DNA of 64,000 nt from Lachnospiraceae bacterium (GTDB taxonomy: Bacteria > Bacillota_A > Clostridia > Lachnospirales > Lachnospiraceae): contig JAFWYN010000008.1 of the NCBI GenBank assembly GCA_017522685.1, positions 1 through 64,000 of the forward strand, written 5' to 3'. Below the pieces are notes generated by a model, which saw nothing but the letters and a program-made list of their open reading frames with translations, did no database searches and was not told where the DNA came from. Below are positions 51,221 through 59,917 of the stretch, one piece after another (within the stretch, counting starts at the first letter, position 1; each line of letters begins with the position of its first letter). The position numbers were made by a program, and so were the translations under genes.

Positions 51221-52456
51221 TTATCTCATGCTCTTATCGAACTTCGCCGGCTCTGATGCCTTATAGTTGTATATAGGTTTTAATACTTCAATTACTTCTA
51301 CAGAATCCTCAATCACATCGATGATGTCACTTAAGGACTTGTATGCCATGGGTGCCTCGTCCAAGGTATCCTCGTTTACGGAAGTGGTATAAATACCCTC
51401 CATAGCCTTCTTGTACTCTTCTAAGGATAGGCTCTTACGAGCACCTGCTCTGGACATGACCCTGCCCGCACCATGGGGTGCAGAGTAGTTCCACTCCGGA
51501 TTGCCCTTACCAACAGCCAGTACGCTTCCATCCCTCATATTAATCGGAATCAGCACTTTCTCACCTTTGTGGGCTGCGATAGCCCCTTTTCTTAAAATCA
51601 TTTCACCTGTATCGATATAATTATGAATGGTATGAAATGCGTCCACTGCTGTAAGTCCGCATCTGCTTAAGATGACTTCCGCAATTAACTCACGGTTTCT
51701 CTTGGCAAACTGCTGGCAGATTTCTACATCCGCCAAATAATCTTCAAAATACTTGCCGTAAAGGTAGCACAAATCCTCCGGCATGGTAGCTTCTTTTACT
51801 TCCTTTTGGTGTAAAAGCTCCTTTAATGCCGCCTGGATTTCACTTCTTCTGCCCTGCTCCTTGTAGGTGCGGATGATTTCCTCTCTCTGTTCGAAATAGT
51901 CCTCCATTCCGCGATGCAAATCCACTGCAAGCTGCTGGTAGATTTCTGCTACCTGCTTACCCAGGTTACGGCTTCCTGTATGAATGACAAGGTATTTGGT
52001 CCCGTCTGCAGCCTGATCCACCTCGATGAAGTGGTTGCCTCCGCCCAGGGTCCCTAAGCTTCTCTCTAATCTCTTACTGTCCTTTAATGCCCTGAAACAA
52101 CGGAGCTGCTGTAAATCGAACCGTTCCTTGCGGCCTTCCCACACACTCATACCGGAAGGTACGAAGTGACAGGCCTCATCCAGCTTTTCAAAATCTATTT
52201 CAATATTTCCAAGCTTCACTGTATACATACCGCAGCCGATATCCACGCCTACGATATTGGGTACTGCCTTATCCACTACTGTCATGGTAGTACCGATGGT
52301 ACAGCCCTTGCCCGCATGCACATCCGGCATGATACGGATTCTGGAACCTTCCGTAAATTCGTAATCACACATTCTCCGAATCTGCTCGATGGCTTCCTCT
52401 TCGATGACGGAAGCATAGCAAATGGCTGTGTTTACTTTGCCTTTGATCTCTAACAT
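51221..52456 (-). CDS. rtcB: RtcB-type RNA ligase
   Basis: A 411-residue RtcB ligase, which joins RNA 2',3'-cyclic phosphate or 3'-phosphate ends with 5'-OH ends in a GTP/Mn-dependent reaction. Metal and guanylate residues are in MPDVHAGKGCTIG, GVDIGCGM (essential Cys), LGGGNHFIEV, HTGSRNLGKQVA and HGAGRVMSRAGAR with the guanylylated histidine. It is slightly shorter than the archaeal enzymes but keeps all motifs. No archease gene is nearby. Start has AAGGAG. Possible roles are RNA repair after stress or tRNA repair after toxin cuts. Confidence 0.94.
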   Translation of the reverse strand: MLEIKGKVNTAICYASVIEEEAIEQIRRMCDYEFTEGSRIRIMPDVHAGKGCTIGTTMTVVDKAVPNIVGVDIGCGMYTVKLGNIEIDFEKLDEACHFVPSGMSVWEGRKERFDLQQLRCFRALKDSKRLERSLGTLGGGNHFIEVDQAADGTKYLVIHTGSRNLGKQVAEIYQQLAVDLHRGMEDYFEQREEIIRTYKEQGRRSEIQAALKELLHQKEVKEATMPEDLCYLYGKYFEDYLADVEICQQFAKRNRELIAEVILSRCGLTAVDAFHTIHNYIDTGEMILRKGAIAAHKGEKVLIPINMRDGSVLAVGKGNPEWNYSAPHGAGRVMSRAGARKSLSLEEYKKAMEGIYTTSVNEDTLDEAPMAYKSLSDIIDVIEDSVEVIEVLKPIYNYKASEPAKFDKSMR

Positions 52457-52523
52457 TTTTCTTCTCCTTTCTTAGACTATTCAGAGTCAATTCGCAAAAT
52501 CGCTGCTTCGACCCCAAAATAAA

Positions 52524-52551
52524 ACCGCTCACCCATTTCTAGGTAAGCGGT
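52524..52551 (-). terminator. Terminator of the small-protein gene
   Basis: ACCGCT-c-ACC pairs with GGT-a-AGCGGT, loop of eight, followed on the minus strand by TTTTATTTT. It lies 32 bp after the small gene's stop codon. Between it and rtcB nothing else is seen. Confidence 0.8.
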
Positions 52552-52583
52552 ACGTAATAAACATGTTCTTCTGCTCTGCGGTC

Positions 52584-52733
52584 CTATGACTGCAGTCCTT
52601 TATCGCAAACAACATTTTCCCGTATTAGCTTATCCATAGATGAGTGCATGAAATACAAGCCCAGCTCGCGTTCATCGAGTTGTGCTTTCAGGTATTCACT
52701 ATAGAAACTATATCTACGTGTCAATGCTGCCAT
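52584..52733 (-). CDS. Small protein, 49 aa, with its own promoter and terminator
   Basis: On the minus strand an ATG with AAAGGA seven bases upstream opens 49 codons (MAALTRRYSFYSEYLKAQLD at the start, CDKGLQS at the end). It has a good extended promoter at 52790-52818 and a terminator at 52524-52551, so the whole unit is only about 250 bp. Composition is soluble and helical, with ERELGLYFMHSSMDKLI in the middle; no known family. The complete expression signals make it more likely real than chance. Confidence 0.7.
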   Translation of the reverse strand: MAALTRRYSFYSEYLKAQLDERELGLYFMHSSMDKLIRENVVCDKGLQS

Positions 52734-52789
52734 GTCTTTTTCCTTTCCGGAACGTACTACGTCCCCGCTTTTCTTACTATTACATCGTC

Positions 52790-52818
52790 ATCATAGCATA
52801 AAAAGCTTAGCTTGTAAA
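52790..52818 (-). promoter_or_regulatory. Promoter of the 49-aa gene
   Basis: On the minus strand TTTACA, 17-base spacer, TATGAT with an extended TGC, about 55 bp upstream of the small gene's ATG. Confidence 0.75.
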
Positions 52819-52838
52819 CTATACTTGTGGTATAAAAT

Positions 52839-53876
52839 TTACTCCTTCTCCCCTTCATTGGCCTCTTCCATCTCCAGCTGCTTCTCACCCACGCCCTCTT
52901 CAAAGCGCACACGCAAGACCGCCTGGAGCCAGTTGACGGAGACAAAGGAACGCTTATTCTTGGCCCGGGCTTCTTCGTCAAACAGCTCCAGAAGCTCTGT
53001 CAAAACCTCCTTAGTCAGATATCCGCCACGCCAATGAAAGAGAAGCACCTTCCCCTTCTTCACCGCCTGCTTGGTACGATTGCGCACCTCGTCCATGGTG
53101 GTCCAGGAGAGCTTTTTCTCCTTGTAATAAAAATGGTCATTATCGCTGCAGGCCGGCACCTTCCAGATTACCGGCTCATGGTCTCTGAAAATCTGCTTGT
53201 CCGACAGATTCACATAATCATACCTTACCGTATCGTCCTTTGAAAGGGTGTTGTCAAAGGTGGCATCCAAATGATAATACTGCCCGCCGATACGAATCAC
53301 ATTCCAGGCATGACGGTATTTGATGCCCTTGTCCGGATTGTTCTCCGACAAGGCGATGATACACCAGATATTCAGCTCATCGCAAAGAATCTTCACCGCC
53401 TTCGCCCTGCCCTCACAGACCGCCACACCGTTGCCCAAAGCGCCGATGATTTCATGGGAATACTCCTTCTTCAGCTTATCATACTTCACATTCTCCACGA
53501 TAAAATCATGGATAAAAAGCTCCTTGCCCCTTTCATCCAAATCCGCCGCCTGACGGGCCAGCTTTTTCACCCTTGACTCCATGGCTTGACGATGCTCCCT
53601 AATTTTATCCTTGGGAAAAAGATACTTGGGAATCATCTCCACTGCCGTGGAATCCGGATAATACCGGTAAGAATAGGTCACCGAATAAAAGATGGACGGA
53701 CAATCCATACGAATCATAAAGTAAATATCCGCCAGCTCCTTCCCCGAAAGCTTGGGCACTGCAAAGGAATCCTGCAGATTCAGAAGCCCTTCCTTCATGG
53801 CATAGTAAGCCCTCTGCTGCTCTTTATTCAATTGGTCATAATAGTAATTGCCTGCTTTTGCCACATCTCCACTCAC
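52839..53876 (-). CDS. Transglutaminase-like protein
   Basis: A 345-residue protein. The catalytic triad is visible: Cys in NGVAVCEGRAKAVKILCDEL (near residue 155), His in RHAWNVIRI (near 190) and Asp in YYHLDATFDNT (near 205). No signal peptide is present. The C-terminal quarter is acidic and predicted helical. Start is GTG at 53876 or a later in-frame GTG; both have AGAGG or GGAGA nearby and the choice is not settled. It lies six bases downstream of the deformylase stop and may be co-expressed. Bacterial relatives act as proteases or wall enzymes; the target is unknown. Confidence 0.8.
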   Translation of the reverse strand: MSGDVAKAGNYYYDQLNKEQQRAYYAMKEGLLNLQDSFAVPKLSGKELADIYFMIRMDCPSIFYSVTYSYRYYPDSTAVEMIPKYLFPKDKIREHRQAMESRVKKLARQAADLDERGKELFIHDFIVENVKYDKLKKEYSHEIIGALGNGVAVCEGRAKAVKILCDELNIWCIIALSENNPDKGIKYRHAWNVIRIGGQYYHLDATFDNTLSKDDTVRYDYVNLSDKQIFRDHEPVIWKVPACSDNDHFYYKEKKLSWTTMDEVRNRTKQAVKKGKVLLFHWRGGYLTKEVLTELLELFDEEARAKNKRSFVSVNWLQAVLRVRFEEGVGEKQLEMEEANEGEKE

Positions 53877-53881
53877 TTCCT

Positions 53882-54292
53882 CTAAATCACGATGCCTGCC
53901 ACATGATCCAATTCATGCTGTATAATCTGCGCCGTCCAGCCCGTATACTTTCCATGCTGTGGTTTAAAATTCCGGTCCAGATAATCCACCTCTATCTCCT
54001 TATACCTGGTACAAGGCCGCACGCCCTCCAGAGACAGACAACCTTCCTCTGTGGTAAACGGCCCCTTTTTCTTGGTAATCCTTGCATTAATCATAGCAAC
54101 CATAAAGGGACCTACTGCCACGACTATGATGTTCTTCTTGACGCCAATCATGTTAGCCGCCATACCTACACAGCGGTCCTGATTAGCCTGTAATGTATCC
54201 AAAAGGTCCTGCACTACTGGAAGGTCTGCTTCGGTTGCAGGTTCGGACTTTTGGGATAGGAATAGGGGGTCATGGATGATGGGTTTGATCAT
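53882..54292 (-). CDS. def: Peptide deformylase
   Basis: A 136-residue deformylase removing N-formyl groups from new proteins. Motif II EGCLSL (Cys metal ligand) and motif III QHELDHVAG (two His, catalytic Glu) are intact. Motif I reads GMAANMIGV where many enzymes have GxGLAAxQ, so the usual glutamine is replaced by methionine. This form occurs in clostridial small deformylases, but it could lower activity. Start has AAGGAG. It has its own promoter at 54331. Confidence 0.9.
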   Translation of the reverse strand: MIKPIIHDPLFLSQKSEPATEADLPVVQDLLDTLQANQDRCVGMAANMIGVKKNIIVVAVGPFMVAMINARITKKKGPFTTEEGCLSLEGVRPCTRYKEIEVDYLDRNFKPQHGKYTGWTAQIIQHELDHVAGIVI

Positions 54293-54330
54293 TGGGGGGC
54301 TCCTTTGTTGATACTGCCTTATTTCAATTT

Positions 54331-54359
54331 ATGATATTCCACAACATACCATTTGTCAA
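54331..54359 (-). promoter_or_regulatory. Promoter of def
   Basis: On the minus strand TTGACA, 17-base spacer, TATCAT, 39 bp before the deformylase start. Confidence 0.8.
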
Positions 54360-54455
54360 ACGGTACATACTCTGCTTGCGTTCTTCTGATAAACCCAACC
54401 GATTGCATTGGTTCCAACGCCTGCCCTTACAGTCATCGCCATACAATTCTTGTTT

Positions 54456-56960
54456 TTAACTATGACTCCTTGTAGCATCACGTGATTTTATTTTTCTCGT
54501 ATATTTACACCCCGTGGTGCTATAATTCAAACAGCCCAGAAAATCTCCATATTTACCGGTTCGCCTTTTCAACCTGCCTCCGCACTCAGGACATGTAAAC
54601 TGTTCACGCTTTATTTCTTCTCCATATTTCCTTTTTAGCTCCATTGCGAACTCGGATTCTTTTCCATCTACCGTCATAATGTAAGCCTTCTTCTTAGCCC
54701 TTGTAAGTGCTACATAATATAGTCTGCGTTCCTCTGCATACGGAAACTGTTCGCAATTATCCAGCAACAGATTCAATATTGGTGCATCTTGAATCTTACT
54801 TGGAAAACCCATTCGAGATTTTTTGTTATTGATAATAAAAATATAATCCGCTTGTAAGCCTTTTGACCTATGTGCTGTAACAAATGACATTTTCAAATCA
54901 GGCCTATTCCGATACGCAATCTCTTTAGTATTCTCGACATTATTATACCGACATTCCAATATTCCACTATCACTAAGAAGTTTTTCATCAAAGGAATATC
55001 TTCCGATAAAGAACACACTACTTCCCTTAGGTAAATCATTTAGTTTTTCTACCATAAACTCCATAGCATATCTTTCATTATAACCACTGATTTCTTCAAG
55101 AGGAAAACCTGTAACATCTCTTCTCCCCTTGATTATTTTTTTGATTTGAGACGGGTTCCTCATAACAAAACCGCTGGATATCTCAATCAATGTTTGGGAA
55201 AACCGATATGTTGTTTCAATTTTACTTATTTCTGTTGCTCCCCAATGCTTTTCGAAATTCAAAATATATCCAATATCACTACCGGTGAAACGATATATGC
55301 TTTGCCAATCATCACCAACGCAAAACAGGTCGAAATCTCTTGATTGTCTCAAGCTATTCAGCAGACCAAATCGCGCTTTAGATATATCTTGATACTCATC
55401 AACTATTACATACTTATATGGACTACTAAATTTACCCTGATGCACATATTGCGCAGACAGATTAATCATATCGTTGAAGTCAATTTCTTCATGTTCCTTA
55501 AGATAAGTGCAATAAGCATTAAAAATCGGCTCCAATAGTGATAAGATCATATTATTCGATTGATAATGAACTCCCACTACATTCCTATTTCTCACGGTTG
55601 CTATATCATCACCATTACTCTTTATTAAATTAATCAATGTTTCAAAAAGCTCAACTATACCATCAAGAACAGATTCCCCCTCTAAAGCAACCTGTTCCCA
55701 CAGTTCCTTTGTTGTTTTAGGTTTCATCTCAACAGATGCATCTTTTAGCTTTTTCTCCAACGCATCCAGTAATATTCCTTCAAATTTTTCATAAGCAAAA
55801 CACTCTAATAGTATTGTATGATTATCATTATGAAGTTGACGTTTCCATTTCATTGACGCCTGATATTCCTCTACTCCAGACCTTCCATTCTTCCCTCTAA
55901 AATATGATGGAACGTTTCCCTCCCGATCAATTGCAAAATATTCGATGTAAATATCATAATCAGGCAAATAAAAATCCGGACAATACTGACTATATTCACT
56001 GGTACGTGTATCCACCTCATAGGGGTGTTCATAAATATAACGAATTCCATTTTGTGTCAAGAAATTAGCAATATCAAGTTCACCATAACTTTTTACAGCT
56101 TCATTATTGATTGTAGTGGGCGGATTCATTGACAGATATTCTCTATACTCACCTTCTGTTTTAAATTCAAACTCTGACTTTGCCACTACTCGATTAAATA
56201 GCAAATAGACGCTGAGTAAACTCAAATATCCAACAGAATGCATTTGATTTTGAAGCTGCTCCTTTACAAAACTTCTTAAACTCCGTTGTGTGATTTTCGG
56301 TTTTATTCCATCTACCTTTGAAATGATATTCAATCCCAATTTATGAAAGGTTGAAGCATCAATATCCTCACCTGTTTCTGAACGAATTCTTTCACACATT
56401 TCCGTAGCAGAGGCATTTGTAAACGAAAGTACCAAAATGTCTTCCGGTCGACACTTTTCACTTTTTAAAAGATACTTTATTTTTCCAACAATTGTTGTTG
56501 TTTTTCCTGTTCCCGCTCCTGCAATTACTAAGTGATTATGTACCTCCTTTACAACACAAGTCATCTGTTGCCGATCAAGTTTTCTTCCTTCAACATCGCC
56601 AATCAACTCATAAGCCCTAGGTATCCTATTGTTTGCCACATCATTATTGTGTTGCTGTATTTTTTGTGAGAAAATCCGGGATACCTCAAGCAGCATGTCT
56701 TTTCTTTTTAGTAGATTCTTATATTTCATTGCTCCTTTTAACCCCCGAATATTCGGTGCCGAAATTTCATCAAATAAAACCTTGTGTTGATTACTCCACC
56801 TTTCAGCCTGTTGAGGATCAACAAAATTCTGTTTGTCATCAAACAAATCGTCTACGTCGGCAATAGCACTATCTATTTCCTTCGTTAACGTATTGCAAGC
56901 CGCATTTTTTTCTTGTTTCTTTCGCGTATATTCATTAATTAGAGATTGTATAAATCCCAC
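54456..56960 (-). CDS. SF1 helicase (helicase IV-like) with internal nuclease-like module and zinc finger
   Basis: An 834-residue UvrD-like helicase. Walker A VIAGAGTGKTT is at about 147-156, the first core continues, then an insert of about 130 residues (about 290-420) has GELDIANFL, CPDFYLPDYDIYIEYFAID and RQLH, a PD-(D/E)xK-like pattern. DEYQD, GDDWQSIYRFTGSD and YYVALTRAKKKAY follow. The last 40 residues form a topoisomerase-type CPECGGRL ... GCLNY ... GCKYT zinc finger. This is the architecture of E. coli helicase IV (HelD). Start GTG (or TTG) has GAGGTG upstream. Last gene of the AT-rich cluster. Confidence 0.88.
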   Translation of the reverse strand: MGFIQSLINEYTRKKQEKNAACNTLTKEIDSAIADVDDLFDDKQNFVDPQQAERWSNQHKVLFDEISAPNIRGLKGAMKYKNLLKRKDMLLEVSRIFSQKIQQHNNDVANNRIPRAYELIGDVEGRKLDRQQMTCVVKEVHNHLVIAGAGTGKTTTIVGKIKYLLKSEKCRPEDILVLSFTNASATEMCERIRSETGEDIDASTFHKLGLNIISKVDGIKPKITQRSLRSFVKEQLQNQMHSVGYLSLLSVYLLFNRVVAKSEFEFKTEGEYREYLSMNPPTTINNEAVKSYGELDIANFLTQNGIRYIYEHPYEVDTRTSEYSQYCPDFYLPDYDIYIEYFAIDREGNVPSYFRGKNGRSGVEEYQASMKWKRQLHNDNHTILLECFAYEKFEGILLDALEKKLKDASVEMKPKTTKELWEQVALEGESVLDGIVELFETLINLIKSNGDDIATVRNRNVVGVHYQSNNMILSLLEPIFNAYCTYLKEHEEIDFNDMINLSAQYVHQGKFSSPYKYVIVDEYQDISKARFGLLNSLRQSRDFDLFCVGDDWQSIYRFTGSDIGYILNFEKHWGATEISKIETTYRFSQTLIEISSGFVMRNPSQIKKIIKGRRDVTGFPLEEISGYNERYAMEFMVEKLNDLPKGSSVFFIGRYSFDEKLLSDSGILECRYNNVENTKEIAYRNRPDLKMSFVTAHRSKGLQADYIFIINNKKSRMGFPSKIQDAPILNLLLDNCEQFPYAEERRLYYVALTRAKKKAYIMTVDGKESEFAMELKRKYGEEIKREQFTCPECGGRLKRRTGKYGDFLGCLNYSTTGCKYTRKIKSRDATRSHS

Positions 56961-56972
56961 CAATTACTCACC

Positions 56973-57311
56973 TCACGTTTTTCTTCCACAAATTAGGTCA
57001 TAACTTTCCGCAATCATCCTTTTTACCTCTTCCACCGGAATCGTGCCATCCAAAATAACTGTATTCCAATGCTCCTTATTTTGATGATATCCTGGAAGCA
57101 CGGACGCATAAGTCTGTCTCCACAAATCCCTCCATTCAGGATTTACCTTCACATTGACACAAAGCTTACCATTTCTAAAGTAAGTCCATGCAAAGGCCTT
57201 CTTATTCTTGCGATAGCGAACCAACTGCCAGTTTTCATCATGAAACGGTGCATCCTGATACGTGTTAGAAAACGACAAGCAATACCTCAAAACTTCTTCT
57301 CTGGTTGTCAT
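56973..57311 (-). CDS. YjbR/MmcQ family protein
   Basis: A 112-residue protein of the YjbR (CyaY-like fold) family, with TREEVLRYCLSFSNTYQDAPF and a WNTVILDG segment. Function is unknown; members are DNA-binding-like and frequent in mobile and defence regions. It is 10 bp upstream of the helicase gene and 48 bp downstream of the DUF262 gene. Start has AAGGAG. Confidence 0.9.
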   Translation of the reverse strand: MTTREEVLRYCLSFSNTYQDAPFHDENWQLVRYRKNKKAFAWTYFRNGKLCVNVKVNPEWRDLWRQTYASVLPGYHQNKEHWNTVILDGTIPVEEVKRMIAESYDLICGRKT

Positions 57312-57358
57312 GCCTTCCGCTCTCCTTCTTATGACAATACTTTACATAAATACCCACT

Positions 57359-59179
57359 TTATAAAGAAAACATAATCAATAATTCAGCTACAAGTTTATC
57401 TGTTCTATCCTTAATATCTTGAACTGTCCAACTGTCTTTCTCAGAAATCTCCTTATTGATTTCCAAACCATTTTTATATCCCACAAACAGTTTCTGACTA
57501 TTTACTCGATCCCTCTTTTCAACAAACGAGAGATTACTCAATGTACTGTTATAACCGGTGATGGTGAGATTTCCAATCTTATGCACATGGAGCTCAAGAT
57601 ACTCTTTCGCAAGTGTTTTATCACCATCGGCAATCATATCGACCCAGTGTTGAGGTATATTCTTTCCCTCCGGGAAAATATGCTCAATAGTCCATTTATA
57701 AACCTTTTTGCCACTGTAATCATTCTGCTCCCAAAGATCTGTCCATGTTTCATTTGTCATCGCCTTTTCAGCTAAAGCACATAAAATAAATCTCGCTGCA
57801 CCAACATTCTCTTCATAAATATTCCCTTTAAGATTATCCGAAAACACTTCATCTGGTGCAGACCACTTTTTCAATGTTTCATAAATAGCGACAAATATCT
57901 CCTCTCCCTCCAAAGATTCCGTTTCAATATCAGATATGATATTCATAAAGATTCTTGTCAAATCTCTCGTATTAGGCATATCAGTAATATTTCTTCGAAC
58001 AAAAAATCTTGTTAAAAGTTTTATTGTCTTCACCAAATCAGAATCACTAAGAGACAACGTTCCCTGATTTTTAAACAAATATAATAGTAGCAGATAGGAA
58101 GGTGCGCCTTGAATATGTCCTAATTCTTCTAATACTTTCTTGTACTTTTGAGGAACATCTCCCGACATAATAAACCACGAATAAATCTCCCCACAATTTA
58201 AGATATCTTCTAAAAATGCAGTTAAATCTCGATTAATAAGTTCTTCAAAAATAGAAAGCAGATTAGATCTCGTTGCTATGTACCCCAATGGATCTTTCTT
58301 CTTCAAGTCTTCACTTCTAAACGGTTCATTCAATGTATTTTTAAAAGCATTATAATACTGTCTAAAGAAACGTTCTTGAATGCCATAATCATCCGTAAGG
58401 TATTCCAACAACTCCTGCCATCTATCAAAGCAGTCATCACAGGACATTCCTGCTTTTTCTGCTCTGGCAAGAATTAAATTCTTCATCAAATCAATTGCAG
58501 TTAACGGGGTTCCTCTGTTGTTCAAAGATTCAAACAAAGTATAAGCCTCAGCATGACTGGCAACCTCTATCTTAACCAATATAGACTTAGAAACTTTTCT
58601 CTTTATTTCCAGCAAAGTTTCTACAGCACTACCAGATTTTTCAATATCCGTATCTAACCGCTGTAGAAAATACTTATAACATTTTGCAATCTTTCTATTG
58701 CCCCAATTCTTTTCTTTCTTAGCATTTTTAATGAGATTATTCTCATACATTACATACAAAAAATCGCTCAAATTATTATTTTGAATTTGAGGACAAAGAA
58801 TAACGCCATTAGGCGCACTCTTGCATATAATAGACTTGCGCAAAGATGGAAGTTCATCTTCATTATCCTCATCCAATTCGTCTTTATGTTCCTTTAGTCT
58901 GTTATAAATTGCGGTAAGCAATAAAATTAATGTGGTAAGTCTTTGCTGTCCGTCAACAACCTCTAACTGCTTAAGCTGAAATGCATCTAACGAATTATCA
59001 ATACAAATAATCGAACCAATAAAATAACCAAAATCATTCTCATTGATATCGTCGTACAGATCCTTCCACTGATATTGATTCCATGTATACTCTCTCTGAT
59101 ACTTTGGAATCACATAACAAAATCCTGCATCCTTCTTGAAAACATCGTCAATTTGATAATCATGTACAGATTTAATCAT
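57359..59179 (-). CDS. DUF262-DUF1524 protein (GmrSD-type)
   Basis: A 606-residue fusion. The N-terminal DUF262 has CYVIPKYQREYTWNQYQW and EVVDGQQRLTTLILLLTAI with the DGQQR nucleotide motif. The C-terminal DUF1524 has WTIEHIFPEG and HKIGNLTITGYNSTLSN, the His-x-x-Pro/GNLT pattern of His-Me-like nucleases. Fused DUF262/DUF1524 proteins are type IV restriction enzymes (GmrSD-like) that cut modified DNA. Start has AGGA. It follows the MerR-like gene by 72 bp. Restriction of modified phage DNA is the likely role, but not proven. Confidence 0.9.
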   Translation of the reverse strand: MIKSVHDYQIDDVFKKDAGFCYVIPKYQREYTWNQYQWKDLYDDINENDFGYFIGSIICIDNSLDAFQLKQLEVVDGQQRLTTLILLLTAIYNRLKEHKDELDEDNEDELPSLRKSIICKSAPNGVILCPQIQNNNLSDFLYVMYENNLIKNAKKEKNWGNRKIAKCYKYFLQRLDTDIEKSGSAVETLLEIKRKVSKSILVKIEVASHAEAYTLFESLNNRGTPLTAIDLMKNLILARAEKAGMSCDDCFDRWQELLEYLTDDYGIQERFFRQYYNAFKNTLNEPFRSEDLKKKDPLGYIATRSNLLSIFEELINRDLTAFLEDILNCGEIYSWFIMSGDVPQKYKKVLEELGHIQGAPSYLLLLYLFKNQGTLSLSDSDLVKTIKLLTRFFVRRNITDMPNTRDLTRIFMNIISDIETESLEGEEIFVAIYETLKKWSAPDEVFSDNLKGNIYEENVGAARFILCALAEKAMTNETWTDLWEQNDYSGKKVYKWTIEHIFPEGKNIPQHWVDMIADGDKTLAKEYLELHVHKIGNLTITGYNSTLSNLSFVEKRDRVNSQKLFVGYKNGLEINKEISEKDSWTVQDIKDRTDKLVAELLIMFSL

Positions 59180-59251
59180 TGCACCACTTCCTTTTTTCTT
59201 ATATAGTACTTCTTGCTATTCCGTCATACTCAACTTTTACACTCTCTAGGC

Positions 59252-59917
59252 TTACACGCCCATCTCCCGATAATAATTCTTAATATCTTCAAACATCTGC
59301 TCTTTCACCCTCTGAAAATCTTCTTTCTCCATCTGGGAAAATAATGCATGATTCATAGAAATCACACCTAAGTCCTTAGATTGATAAAGAAATCTCTTAC
59401 GTTCAAACTTCTCAAAAGGATTTGTCAACATATTAGCTTTTATCATTTTCCTATCCTTTAAGGTCTCTGCATTATATGGGCATGTGACTCTGTCAACTGG
59501 CAAACCTCGTTCTATTCTATCCACATAAAAAGCTATATAATCATCCAATACTTCTTCGATATTGGCATCACCGATAGAATTCACACGCTTCAAAAATGAC
59601 AATAGAAAAGGCATTTTGTATGATAACGAATAATCTCTTTCTTCCAGAAAATCAAAAAAGTCCTGCTTGATGGTTTCTTCTGTATGTTCAGGAATTTGTA
59701 ACACCTGTCGAATTCGCTTCACGTCCTCCGGACTAAATAAATGAATCTGCTTATTACCAAAGGGATAGGTGATAGTAGGTTGTATCCTTCCCTTCTTAAT
59801 CCAACTGGTAATTGTTCCTGTACTCACATAATACTCTCTTGCTATTTGCTCCTGACTAAAGTAATCACCATACTTGTCTTCAAAGCTATTCACATCTACT
59901 TCCACTATGCGTTCCAC
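59252..59917 (-). CDS. MerR-like helix-turn-helix protein of the helicase unit
   Basis: A 221-residue protein. Residues about 18-75 form a MerR/phage-excisionase-type winged helix (SQEQIAREYYVSTGTITSWIK then LFSPEDVKRIRQVL). The rest is helical without a known family. The GTG start follows the helicase stop codon by one base, so it is coupled to it. Position suggests it guides or regulates the helicase, for instance by binding a target sequence. An independent role as operon regulator is equally possible. Confidence 0.8.
   Translation of the reverse strand: MERIVEVDVNSFEDKYGDYFSQEQIAREYYVSTGTITSWIKKGRIQPTITYPFGNKQIHLFSPEDVKRIRQVLQIPEHTEETIKQDFFDFLEERDYSLSYKMPFLLSFLKRVNSIGDANIEEVLDDYIAFYVDRIERGLPVDRVTCPYNAETLKDRKMIKANMLTNPFEKFERKRFLYQSKDLGVISMNHALFSQMEKEDFQRVKEQMFEDIKNYYREMGV

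Noticed and set aside
51221..52456. Possible Rtc operon with a partner such as RtcA or archease
   Set aside because: No cyclase or archease gene lies in the surrounding region; neighbours are a small XRE gene and the 49-aa gene.
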